Assembly (NCBI GenBank): GCA_021163015.1
Contig: JAGGXO010000138.1
Coordinates: forward strand, 1 to 8,977
Length of the DNA stretch: 8,977 nucleotides
Reading direction: 5' to 3'
Source: Candidatus Bipolaricaulota bacterium
GTDB taxonomy: Bacteria > Bipolaricaulota > Bipolaricaulia > UBA7950 > UBA9294
In this document: positions 1-5,823 of the stretch, piece after piece
Numbering within the stretch: the first letter of the stretch is position 1
Layout of the letters: each line of letters starts with the position of its first letter
Notes under the pieces: generated by a model
Told to the model about the DNA's origin: nothing
What the model saw: only the letters and a program-made list of their open reading frames with translations
Database searches by the model: none
Program-made: the position numbers and the translations under genes

Positions 1-86
1 ATTGCGAAGAACAGGTCAAACAGGCCATCCTGCTGATTCGCTCGCCACGACTTCCTTTCAAGCCAACGCAGACTAAGGCTCTCCAT
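1..86 (-). CDS. N-terminal fragment of a gene cut by the left edge; probable membrane protein
   Basis: Reading leftwards from ATG at 86-84 gives 28 uninterrupted codons to the window edge. They begin MESLSLRWLERKSWRANQ and continue with an Asp-Gly-Leu-Phe-Asp-Leu-Phe-Phe stretch. An AGGAG ribosome binding site at 95-99 sits 8 nt before this ATG. A near-consensus promoter lies upstream, so three independent signals support the start. A competing ATG at 91-89 is out of frame and only 3 nt from the ribosome binding site. The short basic, Trp-containing start followed by a DGLxDLFF-type stretch recalls a family of uncharacterised multi-pass membrane proteins whose N-termini read roughly 'RxLE...QDGLxDIxxG'. 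That resemblance is from memory and the fragment is too short to prove it. The function is unknown. Confidence 0.72.
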   Translation of the reverse strand, partial: MESLSLRWLERKSWRANQQDGLFDLFFA

Positions 87-130
87 AACATTCTCTCCTG
101 TTACGTCCTTTGCATGGCAAAGTACTCTGT

Positions 131-158
131 ATGATACTCGCCCGAGAGGTATTGTCAA
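131..158 (-). promoter_or_regulatory. sigma70-type promoter for the left-edge gene
   Basis: On the minus strand a perfect TTGACA -35 box (plus-strand 153-158) is followed after 16 nt by TATCAT (131-136). Transcription would start near 124 and give a 5' leader of about 38 nt before the ATG at 86. The leader contains the AGGAG site at 95-99. Box quality, spacing and position all agree. Confidence 0.75.
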
Positions 159-780
159 GTCAGAGGAGCGTCACCATTCCATCCGCAAGCCTTGAAGCAG
201 ACACAATCCCCAATTATCTCTTTACAGAACGCGTTAGCCGCCGCTAGTGCGCGAACGGGAACACGCTCAGCCACTAGAGAGGTCTCGGTGAGCACGCGTA
301 TCGCCTCAACTTCCTACCATAATGAGCGGACGCCGGGAGATGCCGGGAAGCTCCGGCGTGCTCCACCATCAGTCGTGGTGAGTCACGGCATTGCACTCCT
401 TCAAGCTGCCACACGGGGGCGGATGAAACCTGATGCGTCACGCGCGACCCGACAGCCATTAGCCACGGCGTTGAGCAGCGGCCCGAGTGGCCGTGAGCGC
501 TCGGCACGCGCTCAAACTTGATGCGTACAGCATCACACAGCTGAAGGCATCTAGCTGAATCGCACCGCAGCAGACATCGAGCAGGCCATCACCGCACTGT
601 GGTCATCGATGAACGAGACATAGGTCCAACGCTCCCCTGAACTAGATCCAGCACCTGGCGGAGGGATGACCTACGCCACACGGAAGCAAGCCCTTACTCT
701 GGTCATACGGGTGGTGAGAGGAGTGTTCTCGTTATCAACTGGAATCCTCCCCTGACCCACAAACACTGGAAAAGGGGGAC
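159..780. other. Gene-poor 620-bp intergenic region with three hairpins
   Basis: I found no credible coding region here. The open frames at 192-521 (plus, TTG start) and 274-507 (minus) have no ribosome binding site, are rich in Arg, Ser and Ala, and show no recognisable motif. Three inverted repeats are visible: 230-238 with 243-251 (9 bp including two G-U pairs, 4-nt loop), 330-336 with 353-359 (7 bp) and 494-500 with 508-514 (7 bp, 7-nt loop). None is followed by a T-run. No riboswitch, tRNA, RNase P, SRP or tmRNA signature was recognised. The stretch lies between a leftward promoter and the rightward operon at 781. It must hold that operon's promoter, but I see no convincing -35/-10 pair. 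It may be decayed coding DNA. Confidence 0.5.
774..779 (+). promoter_or_regulatory. Ribosome binding site deciding between tandem ATGs
   Basis: A purine block GGGGGA ends one base before ATG 781 and four bases before ATG 784. The spacing favours the second ATG. The first would be too close for efficient initiation. Confidence 0.5.
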
Positions 781-783
781 ATG

Positions 784-1557
784 ATGAAGGGGCTAGTGAC
801 TGTGACGGTAATTACCCTCCTCTGGGGAATGATGGCGATCGCTGGGCCGCTGGAGTTCTTTGCTGGTGCGGGACCCTCGGCCGCCGCTCTGGGAAGCATC
901 AACGAGGGAATCGATGTGGTGAACATAATCATAGGGGATCTCAATACGGATCCAAGATTCGATGGTGACGTGCCAATCCTGCCAAGCTTGGGAACGGGCC
1001 TTGCCTACAGTGCGGGTGAGTTCTACTGGATCACGGATCGCCTTGCGCTCGGTGGTGAACTCACCTACTTCAAGAGCACGTCCACTACTTCTGGCGCGTA
1101 TGACACAGTATCTACTAGTGAGGTGTCAAATGTGGCGCTTGACCTCCAATGCCAGAGTATTGGCTTGCTCATCGGAGGAAAGTTCACGTTCTTGGATCTA
1201 GGTCTGAAACTAGCTGTTGATCTTGGCGTGGGCTACTACTACTCCGGCTTCAACACAGCAATTACATTTGAGATGCCAAGCGCCTACAACCCCATAAACA
1301 TCCAGTTGCCCGCGGGAGAGGGGCACTACAACGGATCCAGCCTCGGCATCGAGGGAGGAATATCACTCTCATTCCCAATAACCGACTGGCTTAATGTGGG
1401 GACGGCTGTTCTATACCGATCACTTACAGTGCAGCACCTGGCGGACGGAGAGGGGAACGGCTTTGACTTTGACGGAGATGGCACCGCAGAGGTGGCGGAC
1501 TTCAGCGGAATCACAGTTCGATTCAACATCGCGGTTGATATCAATCTCTCCCTGTAA
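784..1557 (+). CDS. Exported protein, probable small outer-membrane beta-barrel
   Basis: Translation can begin at either ATG of an ATGATG pair (781 or 784). The GGGGGA site at 774-779 lies 1 nt before the first and 4 nt before the second, so 784 is preferred, giving 257 residues. A hydrophobic signal peptide (residues about 4-20) ends near an Ala-Gly. The mature part alternates polar and hydrophobic residues in strands rich in Gly, aromatic and Leu/Ile residues, with phrases such as GVGYYYSGF, GGKFTFLDLGLKLAVDLG and ITVRFNIAVDINLSL at the extreme C-terminus. This fits an 8- to 12-strand outer-membrane barrel, although the last residue is Leu rather than the usual Phe. Near residues 228-239 a DFDGDGxxxxxD loop resembles an EF-hand or dockerin calcium loop, probably in an extracellular turn. 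It is the first gene of a three-gene operon, 21 nt before the next start. The specific function is unknown. The barrel call rests on residue pattern and context only. Confidence 0.75.
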   Translation: MKGLVTVTVITLLWGMMAIAGPLEFFAGAGPSAAALGSINEGIDVVNIIIGDLNTDPRFDGDVPILPSLGTGLAYSAGEFYWITDRLALGGELTYFKSTSTTSGAYDTVSTSEVSNVALDLQCQSIGLLIGGKFTFLDLGLKLAVDLGVGYYYSGFNTAITFEMPSAYNPINIQLPAGEGHYNGSSLGIEGGISLSFPITDWLNVGTAVLYRSLTVQHLADGEGNGFDFDGDGTAEVADFSGITVRFNIAVDINLSL

Positions 1558-1578
1558 GAGGAGAAAAGGAGTGATAGA

Positions 1579-2259
1579 ATGAAACGAACGAGGCTCTACC
1601 TTCTGCTGGGAATGCTGGCCCTCGTCGCGCTGGCAATAACGGGCTGCCTTGGGACTACACAAAACGAGCCGAAGGCGATCTTCACAGCCTCACAGTTGCA
1701 GGAAGTGATACCGTTCACTGCTAGTTTCGACGCAACGCTTTCCTATGACCCAGACGGTCAGATCAAGTCCTATCTCTGGGACTTCGGCGATGGTTCATCA
1801 GGAAACGGACCGCAGGTAGCACATGACTACAAGACAGATGGCACATATCGCGTATCGCTGACAGTAATCAACAACCATGGAGTGTCGGATTCGAGTTCTC
1901 TGACGGTGCAGGCTTTGAACATCCCTCCTATCGCGACGTTCTCCTACTCACCCAAGAGCGAACTCGATGACGACTATATCGTGGGGGCAAGCGAGTGGAT
2001 CACCTTTGACGCTTCGGACTCGACCGATGACGAGGAAATTGTCTCCTATAGCTGGAACTTTGGCGATGGTTGGAAGGACGAAGGGAAGGTCGTGCAGCAC
2101 CGCTTCTTGTGGGCGGGGACCTATAACATTGCACTCACTGTTACAGATAACGACGGCGGAACGACAACATATGTGCACGCAGTCCACGTCATGGGGGGCC
2201 CGCCGTGCAATGCGGATCTGGAAAACATCAATGAGTGGAATCCCGGAGGTCACAAATGA
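1579..2259 (+). CDS. Lipoprotein with two PKD domains
   Basis: This 226-residue protein has a basic N-terminus, a hydrophobic stretch (7-20) and the lipobox Ile-Thr-Gly-Cys with Cys23 as the lipidated residue, so it is exported and membrane anchored. The next residue is Leu, so nothing near the Cys (no +2 Asp) suggests inner-membrane retention. Two PKD (polycystic kidney disease) Ig-like domains follow, about 31-112 and 116-205. Each carries the hallmark turn, WDFGDG at 67-72 and WNFGDG at 159-164, and the late strand motif SLTV or ALTVTDNDG. Family knowledge: PKD domains mediate protein-protein or polysaccharide contacts on surface proteins and secreted enzymes. No catalytic domain is present. 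An AGGAG at 1567-1571, 7 nt before the ATG, supports the start. The gene lies 21 nt after the barrel gene and overlaps the next gene by 4 nt. Its partner and ligand are unknown. Confidence 0.9.
   Translation: MKRTRLYLLLGMLALVALAITGCLGTTQNEPKAIFTASQLQEVIPFTASFDATLSYDPDGQIKSYLWDFGDGSSGNGPQVAHDYKTDGTYRVSLTVINNHGVSDSSSLTVQALNIPPIATFSYSPKSELDDDYIVGASEWITFDASDSTDDEEIVSYSWNFGDGWKDEGKVVQHRFLWAGTYNIALTVTDNDGGTTTYVHAVHVMGGPPCNADLENINEWNPGGHK
2245..2259 (+). promoter_or_regulatory. Translational coupling site (GGAGGT plus ATGA overlap)
   Basis: GGAGGT at 2245-2250 lies inside the end of the first PKD gene. The ATG at 2256 shares four bases with that gene's TGA stop. This fixes the start of the second PKD gene and indicates that ribosomes finishing one can reinitiate on the next. 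Confidence 0.8.
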
Positions 2260-3200
2260 AGCGCTTGGCGTTGCTCATCGTAATTGCCCTACCGATCATC
2301 CTTACCGGCTGCGCGCTGGATGACGTGATAAGCCCAATGGTGAACAAGGTTCCCGAGGCTGTGATCGACGCCGCTCCACAGCAGGGGCCAGCCCCTCTGC
2401 AGGTGCAGATGAGCGCGCACTACTCGCACGACGACGGAACGATAGCGAGCTACTATTGGGACTTCGGCGATCCACAAGACCCAGCGCCAGCAACAGGGAT
2501 GGCCGTCACTCACAACTACGTCCACCCGGGCACATACTTGGTCAAGCTGACCGTTACCGATGACAAGGGAAAGATGAACTACGAGAAGATCGCGATCACC
2601 GTGACCAACCCCGCCCCGGTGGCGAGCTTCTCGATGGATGACGACGCCCCAGTCACAGGCGATGAGGTTTCATTCACCGCTGCAGGATCCTACGATGCCA
2701 ATGGCACGATCGTCTCCTACAACTGGGACTTCGGCGATGGAACCACCGCGACAGGCGTGGAAACAACGCACAGCTACGATGATATTGGGTACTACATCGT
2801 GATCCTCACTGTAACAGACAATGACGGCGCAACCACAGTCGTCCGCCATGCAGTCGATGTGCATGAAGACACCGGATCATCGTGCGGCAGTGGTGGTTGT
2901 GGCGGACCGGATATCCCGCTGGCGGTAATCACTGGGCTACCTTCATGTTCAGGTGGACAGACAGGGGTCGCTGTCCTGCTCGACGGTTCCGCCTCGCGAG
3001 CCGCTGACGGGGTCATCGTCTCCTATAGGTGGGAGTTTGGGGATGGACAAACAGGGTCGGGTGAACAAGTCACACATGTGTACCAACAAAGTGGGAGGTA
3101 CGTCGTCACGCTCACCGTAACTGACGACACCGGAACAAAGGGAACCGCATACGGATCACTTGACATAAATACCAGCGGTTGCGGTGCGCCCACGCTGTAA
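2256..3200 (+). CDS. Lipoprotein with three PKD domains
   Basis: The start is ATG 2256, which overlaps the upstream stop as ATGA (2256-2259) with GGAGGT at 2245-2250, 5 nt before it. A GTG at 2235 in the same frame would put basic residues ahead of the signal peptide and lacks such a site. The 314-residue product has lipobox Leu-Thr-Gly-Cys with Cys19. Three PKD domains follow, about 32-117, 119-203 and 221-305, marked by WDFGDP (68-73), WDFGDG (157-162) and WEFGDG (259-264). The linker between the second and third domains is Cys/Gly-rich (CGSGGCGG, 210-217). Cys231 and Cys309 flank the third domain, so disulfides are possible in the periplasm or at the surface. No enzyme domain is visible. 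Overlap with the preceding PKD gene implies translational coupling and matched amounts. The likely role is a surface scaffold or ligand-binding lipoprotein, as inferred from the domain type. Confidence 0.9.
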   Translation: MKRLALLIVIALPIILTGCALDDVISPMVNKVPEAVIDAAPQQGPAPLQVQMSAHYSHDDGTIASYYWDFGDPQDPAPATGMAVTHNYVHPGTYLVKLTVTDDKGKMNYEKIAITVTNPAPVASFSMDDDAPVTGDEVSFTAAGSYDANGTIVSYNWDFGDGTTATGVETTHSYDDIGYYIVILTVTDNDGATTVVRHAVDVHEDTGSSCGSGGCGGPDIPLAVITGLPSCSGGQTGVAVLLDGSASRAADGVIVSYRWEFGDGQTGSGEQVTHVYQQSGRYVVTLTVTDDTGTKGTAYGSLDINTSGCGAPTL

Positions 3201-3224
3201 CAAGGATAGAGCAAATAGTGCCGG

Positions 3225-3253
3225 GAAGAGGGCCATTACTGACGGCCCTCTTC
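3225..3253 (+). terminator. Perfect 10-bp hairpin between PKD operon and marC
   Basis: GAAGAGGGCC (3225-3234) and GGCCCTCTTC (3244-3253) form a perfect stem with a 9-nt loop, starting 24 nt after the PKD stop codon. It is not followed by a T-run on either strand, so it is not a textbook intrinsic terminator. It could be a hairpin-type terminator, an mRNA 3'-end stabiliser or an attenuator. It ends only 16 nt before the marC ATG and 4 nt before its AAGGA ribosome binding site (3258-3262). Confidence 0.55.
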
Positions 3254-3269
3254 TGCCAAGGATGATCGG

Positions 3270-3854
3270 ATGAGCCTATTGTCAGCGATGTTAACTCTAT
3301 TTCTCGTAATGGATCCGCTGGGGAATATTCCTCTGTTCCTTGTTCTACTTGAGGACGTAACCCCTGAGAGGAGGCGGCGAATCTTGCTGCGCGAGTCGAC
3401 CATCGCTCTGGGGTTTCTCATCGCGTTCCTGTTCGCTGGACCCTATATCCTGGGCTTTCTTCAGATCTCCCGACCTGCATTGGGAATCGCGGGAGGTCTG
3501 GTGCTCTTCCTTATCTCCCTGCGCATGATCTTCCCTGTTCCCGGAGGCATGTTCGGCCCTACCCCCGAGGGCGAGCCATTCATCGTTCCCATCGCCATAC
3601 CCCTAATCGCAGGACCATCGGCAATAGCCACCGTTATGCTGTTCGCCACGCGGAACCGCGCTCTCTGGGAGTGGGTTGTCGCAATACTTGGAGCGTGGGC
3701 TGTATCCACATTGATCCTCCTTGCAAGCACATTCCTGCGACGAGTTCTCCGACGGAGGGGACTGATCGCCATCGAACGCTTGATGGGAATGATCCTCCTC
3801 ACCGTTGCCGTGCAAATGCTCCTATCTGAAATCTCCGGCCTGTTTGCACGCTAG
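3270..3854 (+). CDS. marC: MarC family integral membrane protein
   Basis: This 194-residue, very hydrophobic protein has about six predicted membrane segments (roughly 2-27, 45-64, 70-88, 104-126, 133-155 and 169-186). Hallmarks of the MarC/YhgN (UPF0056) family are clear. These are DPLGNIPLF near the N-terminus (15-23), the ALGIAGGLVLFLISLRM helix (70-86), the PFIVPIAIPLIAGPSAIATVM segment (103-123) and the C-terminal ERLMGMILLTVAVQMLL helix. Length is close to the family's usual 195-215. The family sits in the inner membrane. Despite the name (multiple antibiotic resistance locus), a resistance role was not borne out in E. coli, and the substrate, if any, is unknown. AAGGA at 3258-3262, 7 nt upstream, supports the start. 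The gene follows the PKD operon by 69 nt with a hairpin between. No separate promoter was seen, so read-through is plausible. Confidence 0.93.
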   Translation: MSLLSAMLTLFLVMDPLGNIPLFLVLLEDVTPERRRRILLRESTIALGFLIAFLFAGPYILGFLQISRPALGIAGGLVLFLISLRMIFPVPGGMFGPTPEGEPFIVPIAIPLIAGPSAIATVMLFATRNRALWEWVVAILGAWAVSTLILLASTFLRRVLRRRGLIAIERLMGMILLTVAVQMLLSEISGLFAR

Positions 3855-3989
3855 AAGCACATGTTCGGATCTTTATTCTGGTGTCATGAGGATCTTACAC
3901 AATGCAGAATATCCAGTTTGGAACAGTATTGCTTGCCAGAACACCAAGAATGCGTATCTGAATCCGACCATCGAAAAATCAAGAGATGA

Positions 3990-4019
3990 CGGGTGGGCAG
4001 CCTTCTACTGAGCCACCCG
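3990..4019. terminator. Stem-loop between convergent genes, possible bidirectional terminator
   Basis: CGGGTGG (3990-3996) pairs with CCACCCG (4013-4019). One further C-G pair (3998 with 4012) forms if G3997 bulges. It lies 11 nt beyond the stop of the minus-strand gene ending at 4030 and 136 nt beyond marC. On the minus strand a TTTTT run follows about 14 nt after the stem, too far for a classic terminator. The call rests on stem quality and position between converging transcripts. Confidence 0.5.
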
Positions 4020-4029
4020 CCACCTCTCT

Positions 4030-4755
4030 CTAGTACTCGTTGAAGTAAGCGTGCGTGATTTGGTCGACGTTCATCAGCGTCCCATCGCCAGTGAAGTACT
4101 CGGCGGTAACTATCAGCGGCATCGTCCCTCGCACATCAAGGACTCCCCACATAGAGTTGCTCACCGTGAGAATGTCGGACGTTGAGTAGTACTCGGTCTC
4201 ATGAGGATCAAGAACGACATCAGCCGTGTACTTCATCTGCCCTTGAGCGTCGTAGAATTTCAGTGTCGCCGCTGCAGGAGAGCCATTTGGGTTGATAATG
4301 GCAATTCCCGTGTTCTGGCTCGACGTGTTGGAGTAGTTAAGGCCGTACCAGTAGTAGGAGTAGTCTTTCGTATCGGGGATCGGGTCGATGACGTTGTCCG
4401 ACGCCATCCAACGCTCACCGATGAATGTCTCCACACCGATGGTGAGCATTCCCGGGGTTTCCAGTAGAGCCAATCCCCATGACATATCCGTCGTTCCCGC
4501 GATGTCGCTCAGGATCCGATAATCAGACTCGAACGGATCGAGATCCCCCGACACGGCGTCGATCAGCGAACCGTAGGCGTCGTAGACCTTAAGGGTGTAA
4601 TAGGTATTGTCCCCGCCCGAATTCATGATGACAAACGCGGTGTCCTGATCGGCGTAGCTTGCGTAGTACATCCCATAGCTGTAAGCATACCCAACAGCCG
4701 CGAAAATGCCCATGAGCAATACAGCCAGTATGGTACTGATGAATCCTCTATTCAT
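4030..4755 (-). CDS. Exported Tyr-rich protein made of two copies of one domain
   Basis: The preferred start is ATG at 4755, because GGGAGG (4762-4767) is 6 nt away. The in-frame ATG at 4761 touches that site, and the far upstream ATG at 4815 lies inside the promoter. The 241-residue product has a signal peptide MNRGFISTILAVLLMGIFAA with probable cleavage after VGYA (residue 24). Two homologous units of about 95 residues follow (about 31-125 and 140-237). They share, in order, an NTA/NTG-(F/I)-x-I-x-N strand, TLK(V/F)YDA-x-G, DP-(F/H)-E-(S/T)-(D/E)-Y, SDI, a (S/M)WG strand and (E)-x-F-(I/T)-G. Each unit is preceded by a Tyr-rich segment. No lipobox, membrane anchor or catalytic motif is seen. 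This is probably a soluble secreted or surface protein with two beta-sandwich domains. I do not recognise the family. It has its own promoter and lies between terminators, so it is monocistronic. Confidence 0.85.
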   Translation of the reverse strand: MNRGFISTILAVLLMGIFAAVGYAYSYGMYYASYADQDTAFVIMNSGGDNTYYTLKVYDAYGSLIDAVSGDLDPFESDYRILSDIAGTTDMSWGLALLETPGMLTIGVETFIGERWMASDNVIDPIPDTKDYSYYWYGLNYSNTSSQNTGIAIINPNGSPAAATLKFYDAQGQMKYTADVVLDPHETEYYSTSDILTVSNSMWGVLDVRGTMPLIVTAEYFTGDGTLMNVDQITHAYFNEY

Positions 4756-4761
4756 TTTCAT

Positions 4762-4767
4762 CCTCCC
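4762..4767 (-). promoter_or_regulatory. Ribosome binding site fixing the 4755 start
   Basis: GGGAGG on the minus strand directly abuts the ATG at 4761 (no spacer) but stands 6 nt before the ATG at 4755. It therefore selects the latter and shortens the longest open frame by 20 residues. Confidence 0.7.
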
Positions 4768-4787
4768 TATGAGTTGGTTCAGACAAC

Positions 4788-4815
4788 ATTGTAGCGGTAG
4801 GAAAGCGTTAAGCAA
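4788..4815 (-). promoter_or_regulatory. sigma70-type promoter of the duplicated-domain gene
   Basis: On the minus strand TTGCTT (4810-4815) and TACAAT (4788-4793) are separated by 16 nt. The predicted start of transcription is near 4781, giving a leader of about 26 nt that contains the GGGAGG site before ATG 4755. The -10 box matches consensus at five of six positions. Confidence 0.7.
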
Positions 4816-4936
4816 AGGATGACGCGGTCAGTGCAGTGGTTCTCCCGAGCGTCATTTCTTCAGCAGGGATGTACTGTATTGGCGAATAGAGAGGTGGAAC
4901 TCATTGGGAGCGAGGTGTGGAAATGGGAAGAGTGTC

Positions 4937-4963
4937 TTGGGGAGGAGAGGTTCTCCTCCCCAA
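4937..4963 (-). terminator. Strong 12-bp stem-loop after the two-gene exported module
   Basis: The arms 4937-4948 (TTGGGGAGGAGA) and 4952-4963 (TCTCCTCCCCAA) are perfectly complementary, with a 3-nt loop. The stem begins 13 nt beyond the stop codon at 4977. The tail on the minus strand is pyrimidine-rich (GACACTCTTCCC) rather than a pure T-run. It separates the module from the promoter of the next gene downstream. Confidence 0.75.
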
Positions 4964-4976
4964 AGCGGGAACATGA

Positions 4977-5810
4977 CTAGAAGTGCAAGTCCAAGGATAG
5001 CGTCCCCTCGTAGCGTTGCACTCTTCCATTGGGCTGGTAGATCAGTATCGTCATGTGAAGATAGTATGTACCGCTCGGGAGAGTGTCCGGAGCCAGCCAC
5101 GTCTGTTCCTCGGTGTATCCATTGTCCGGCAGCATGGTGTGTGTATCCCACATCATCTGTCCCAGAATGTATCCATCCTCGTCGGTGATGTGCATGAACC
5201 CGTACATCTGTTCCGCATTCACGTGAAGGTTCCCGTCGTTCGTGATCAAACCGCTGGAGTGTATCAACCGAGGGTTCTCTTCGTCTTGCCATGCTTTGAG
5301 ATCCTGAAAGGTGAAGTGTGGGGCCGCAGTATCTCCCCCAGGGGTCAGCAAGAACAGTGATGCGACCTGGGTAGCAACAACAACCTGTGCCCCAGTGCTC
5401 GGTGGCTGCACTCGGAAGATCGCCGCAACGTAGCGGCCGCCGTAGGGATCAAGGTCCTCTGGCATCGCCACTCGATAATGAAAGAGGAAGCTTTCACCGG
5501 ACTGAATTGTCTGCTGCATTGGTGTCACTGTCAGTAGTTCGCGCCCGCTGTATCGGCTGTAGGAGTAATTTTCCGATGATGGGTCGAGGAATATCGGGAC
5601 ACCATCCGGGGCTGTGAACCCTCTGATTCGAACCTGTACCACGATTGGGTCATCGCCGGTGTTGGTGAGACTCATGTCGCCCTCATACGAGGTTCCCGGC
5701 GGAAGCGTAATTTCAGTCAGAATAGGGGAGAGCGATGTTCCCGCAAATGCGCACAGACTTGCTATTACTGTTACTAGTGAAACGATGAGGAGTATCTGGT
5801 ACTTGTGCAT
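4977..5810 (-). CDS. Exported two-domain Ig-like protein resembling DUF916/DUF3324 (WxL-interacting type)
   Basis: This 277-residue protein has a signal peptide (hydrophobic 5-19, likely cleavage after AFA at 23). Cys20 is preceded by Leu rather than Gly, Ala or Ser, so it is not a good lipobox. Domain 1 (about 27-157) reads PPGTSYEGDMSLTNTGDDPI, then a long hairpin, LTVTPMQQTIQSGESFLFHY, MPEDLDPYGGRY. This order (PG-x-...-L-x-N-x-G-D, pressure-point Pro/Gly, xP-x-x-L-x-x-x-GGR-x-A) is that of DUF916-like and other PapD-like periplasmic domains. Domain 2 (about 165-277) has ITNDGNLHV, a D-x-D-G turn and SGTYYLHMTI, as in DUF3324-like or CARDB-like folds. It ends without the C-terminal membrane helix usual in Gram-positive WxL-interacting proteins. 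GGAGGA at 5818-5823 lies 7 nt before the start. The gene sits 13 nt after its upstream partner, so the two are co-transcribed. A role as partner or chaperone of that protein is inferred. Confidence 0.8.
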   Translation of the reverse strand: MHKYQILLIVSLVTVIASLCAFAGTSLSPILTEITLPPGTSYEGDMSLTNTGDDPIVVQVRIRGFTAPDGVPIFLDPSSENYSYSRYSGRELLTVTPMQQTIQSGESFLFHYRVAMPEDLDPYGGRYVAAIFRVQPPSTGAQVVVATQVASLFLLTPGGDTAAPHFTFQDLKAWQDEENPRLIHSSGLITNDGNLHVNAEQMYGFMHITDEDGYILGQMMWDTHTMLPDNGYTEEQTWLAPDTLPSGTYYLHMTILIYQPNGRVQRYEGTLSLDLHF

Positions 5811-5823
5811 GGTTCATTCCTCC

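Noticed and set aside
192..521. 109-codon open frame from TTG on the plus strand
   Set aside because: No ribosome binding site, Ser/Arg/Ala-rich composition, no motif, and an equally long open frame on the other strand. It looks like chance in GC-rich DNA.
431..526. Short direct repeats (TGATGCGT at 431-438 and 519-526; AGCTGAA at 539-545 and 553-559)
   Set aside because: Repeats of 7 or 8 bases at this distance are expected by chance and show no regular spacing that would suggest a repeat array.
2235..2255. Upstream GTG start for the three-PKD lipoprotein
   Set aside because: It adds seven residues before the signal peptide and lacks a suitable ribosome binding site. The ATG at 2256 has GGAGGT 5 nt away and an ATGA overlap.
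3805..4011. 68-codon open frame overlapping the end of marC
   Set aside because: It starts inside marC with no ribosome binding site, has no recognisable motif and runs into the 3990-4019 stem-loop.
4852..5292. 146-codon minus-strand frame overlapping the Ig-like gene
   Set aside because: It is out of frame within a gene that has a good signal peptide and ribosome binding site. Its His/Arg-rich translation is typical of a shadow, and it crosses the 12-bp stem-loop.
5625..5634. tRNA T-loop-like GGTTCGAATC on the minus strand
   Set aside because: It lies inside the Ig-like gene, where it encodes conserved-looking strand residues. There is no acceptor stem, anticodon arm or D-arm around it.
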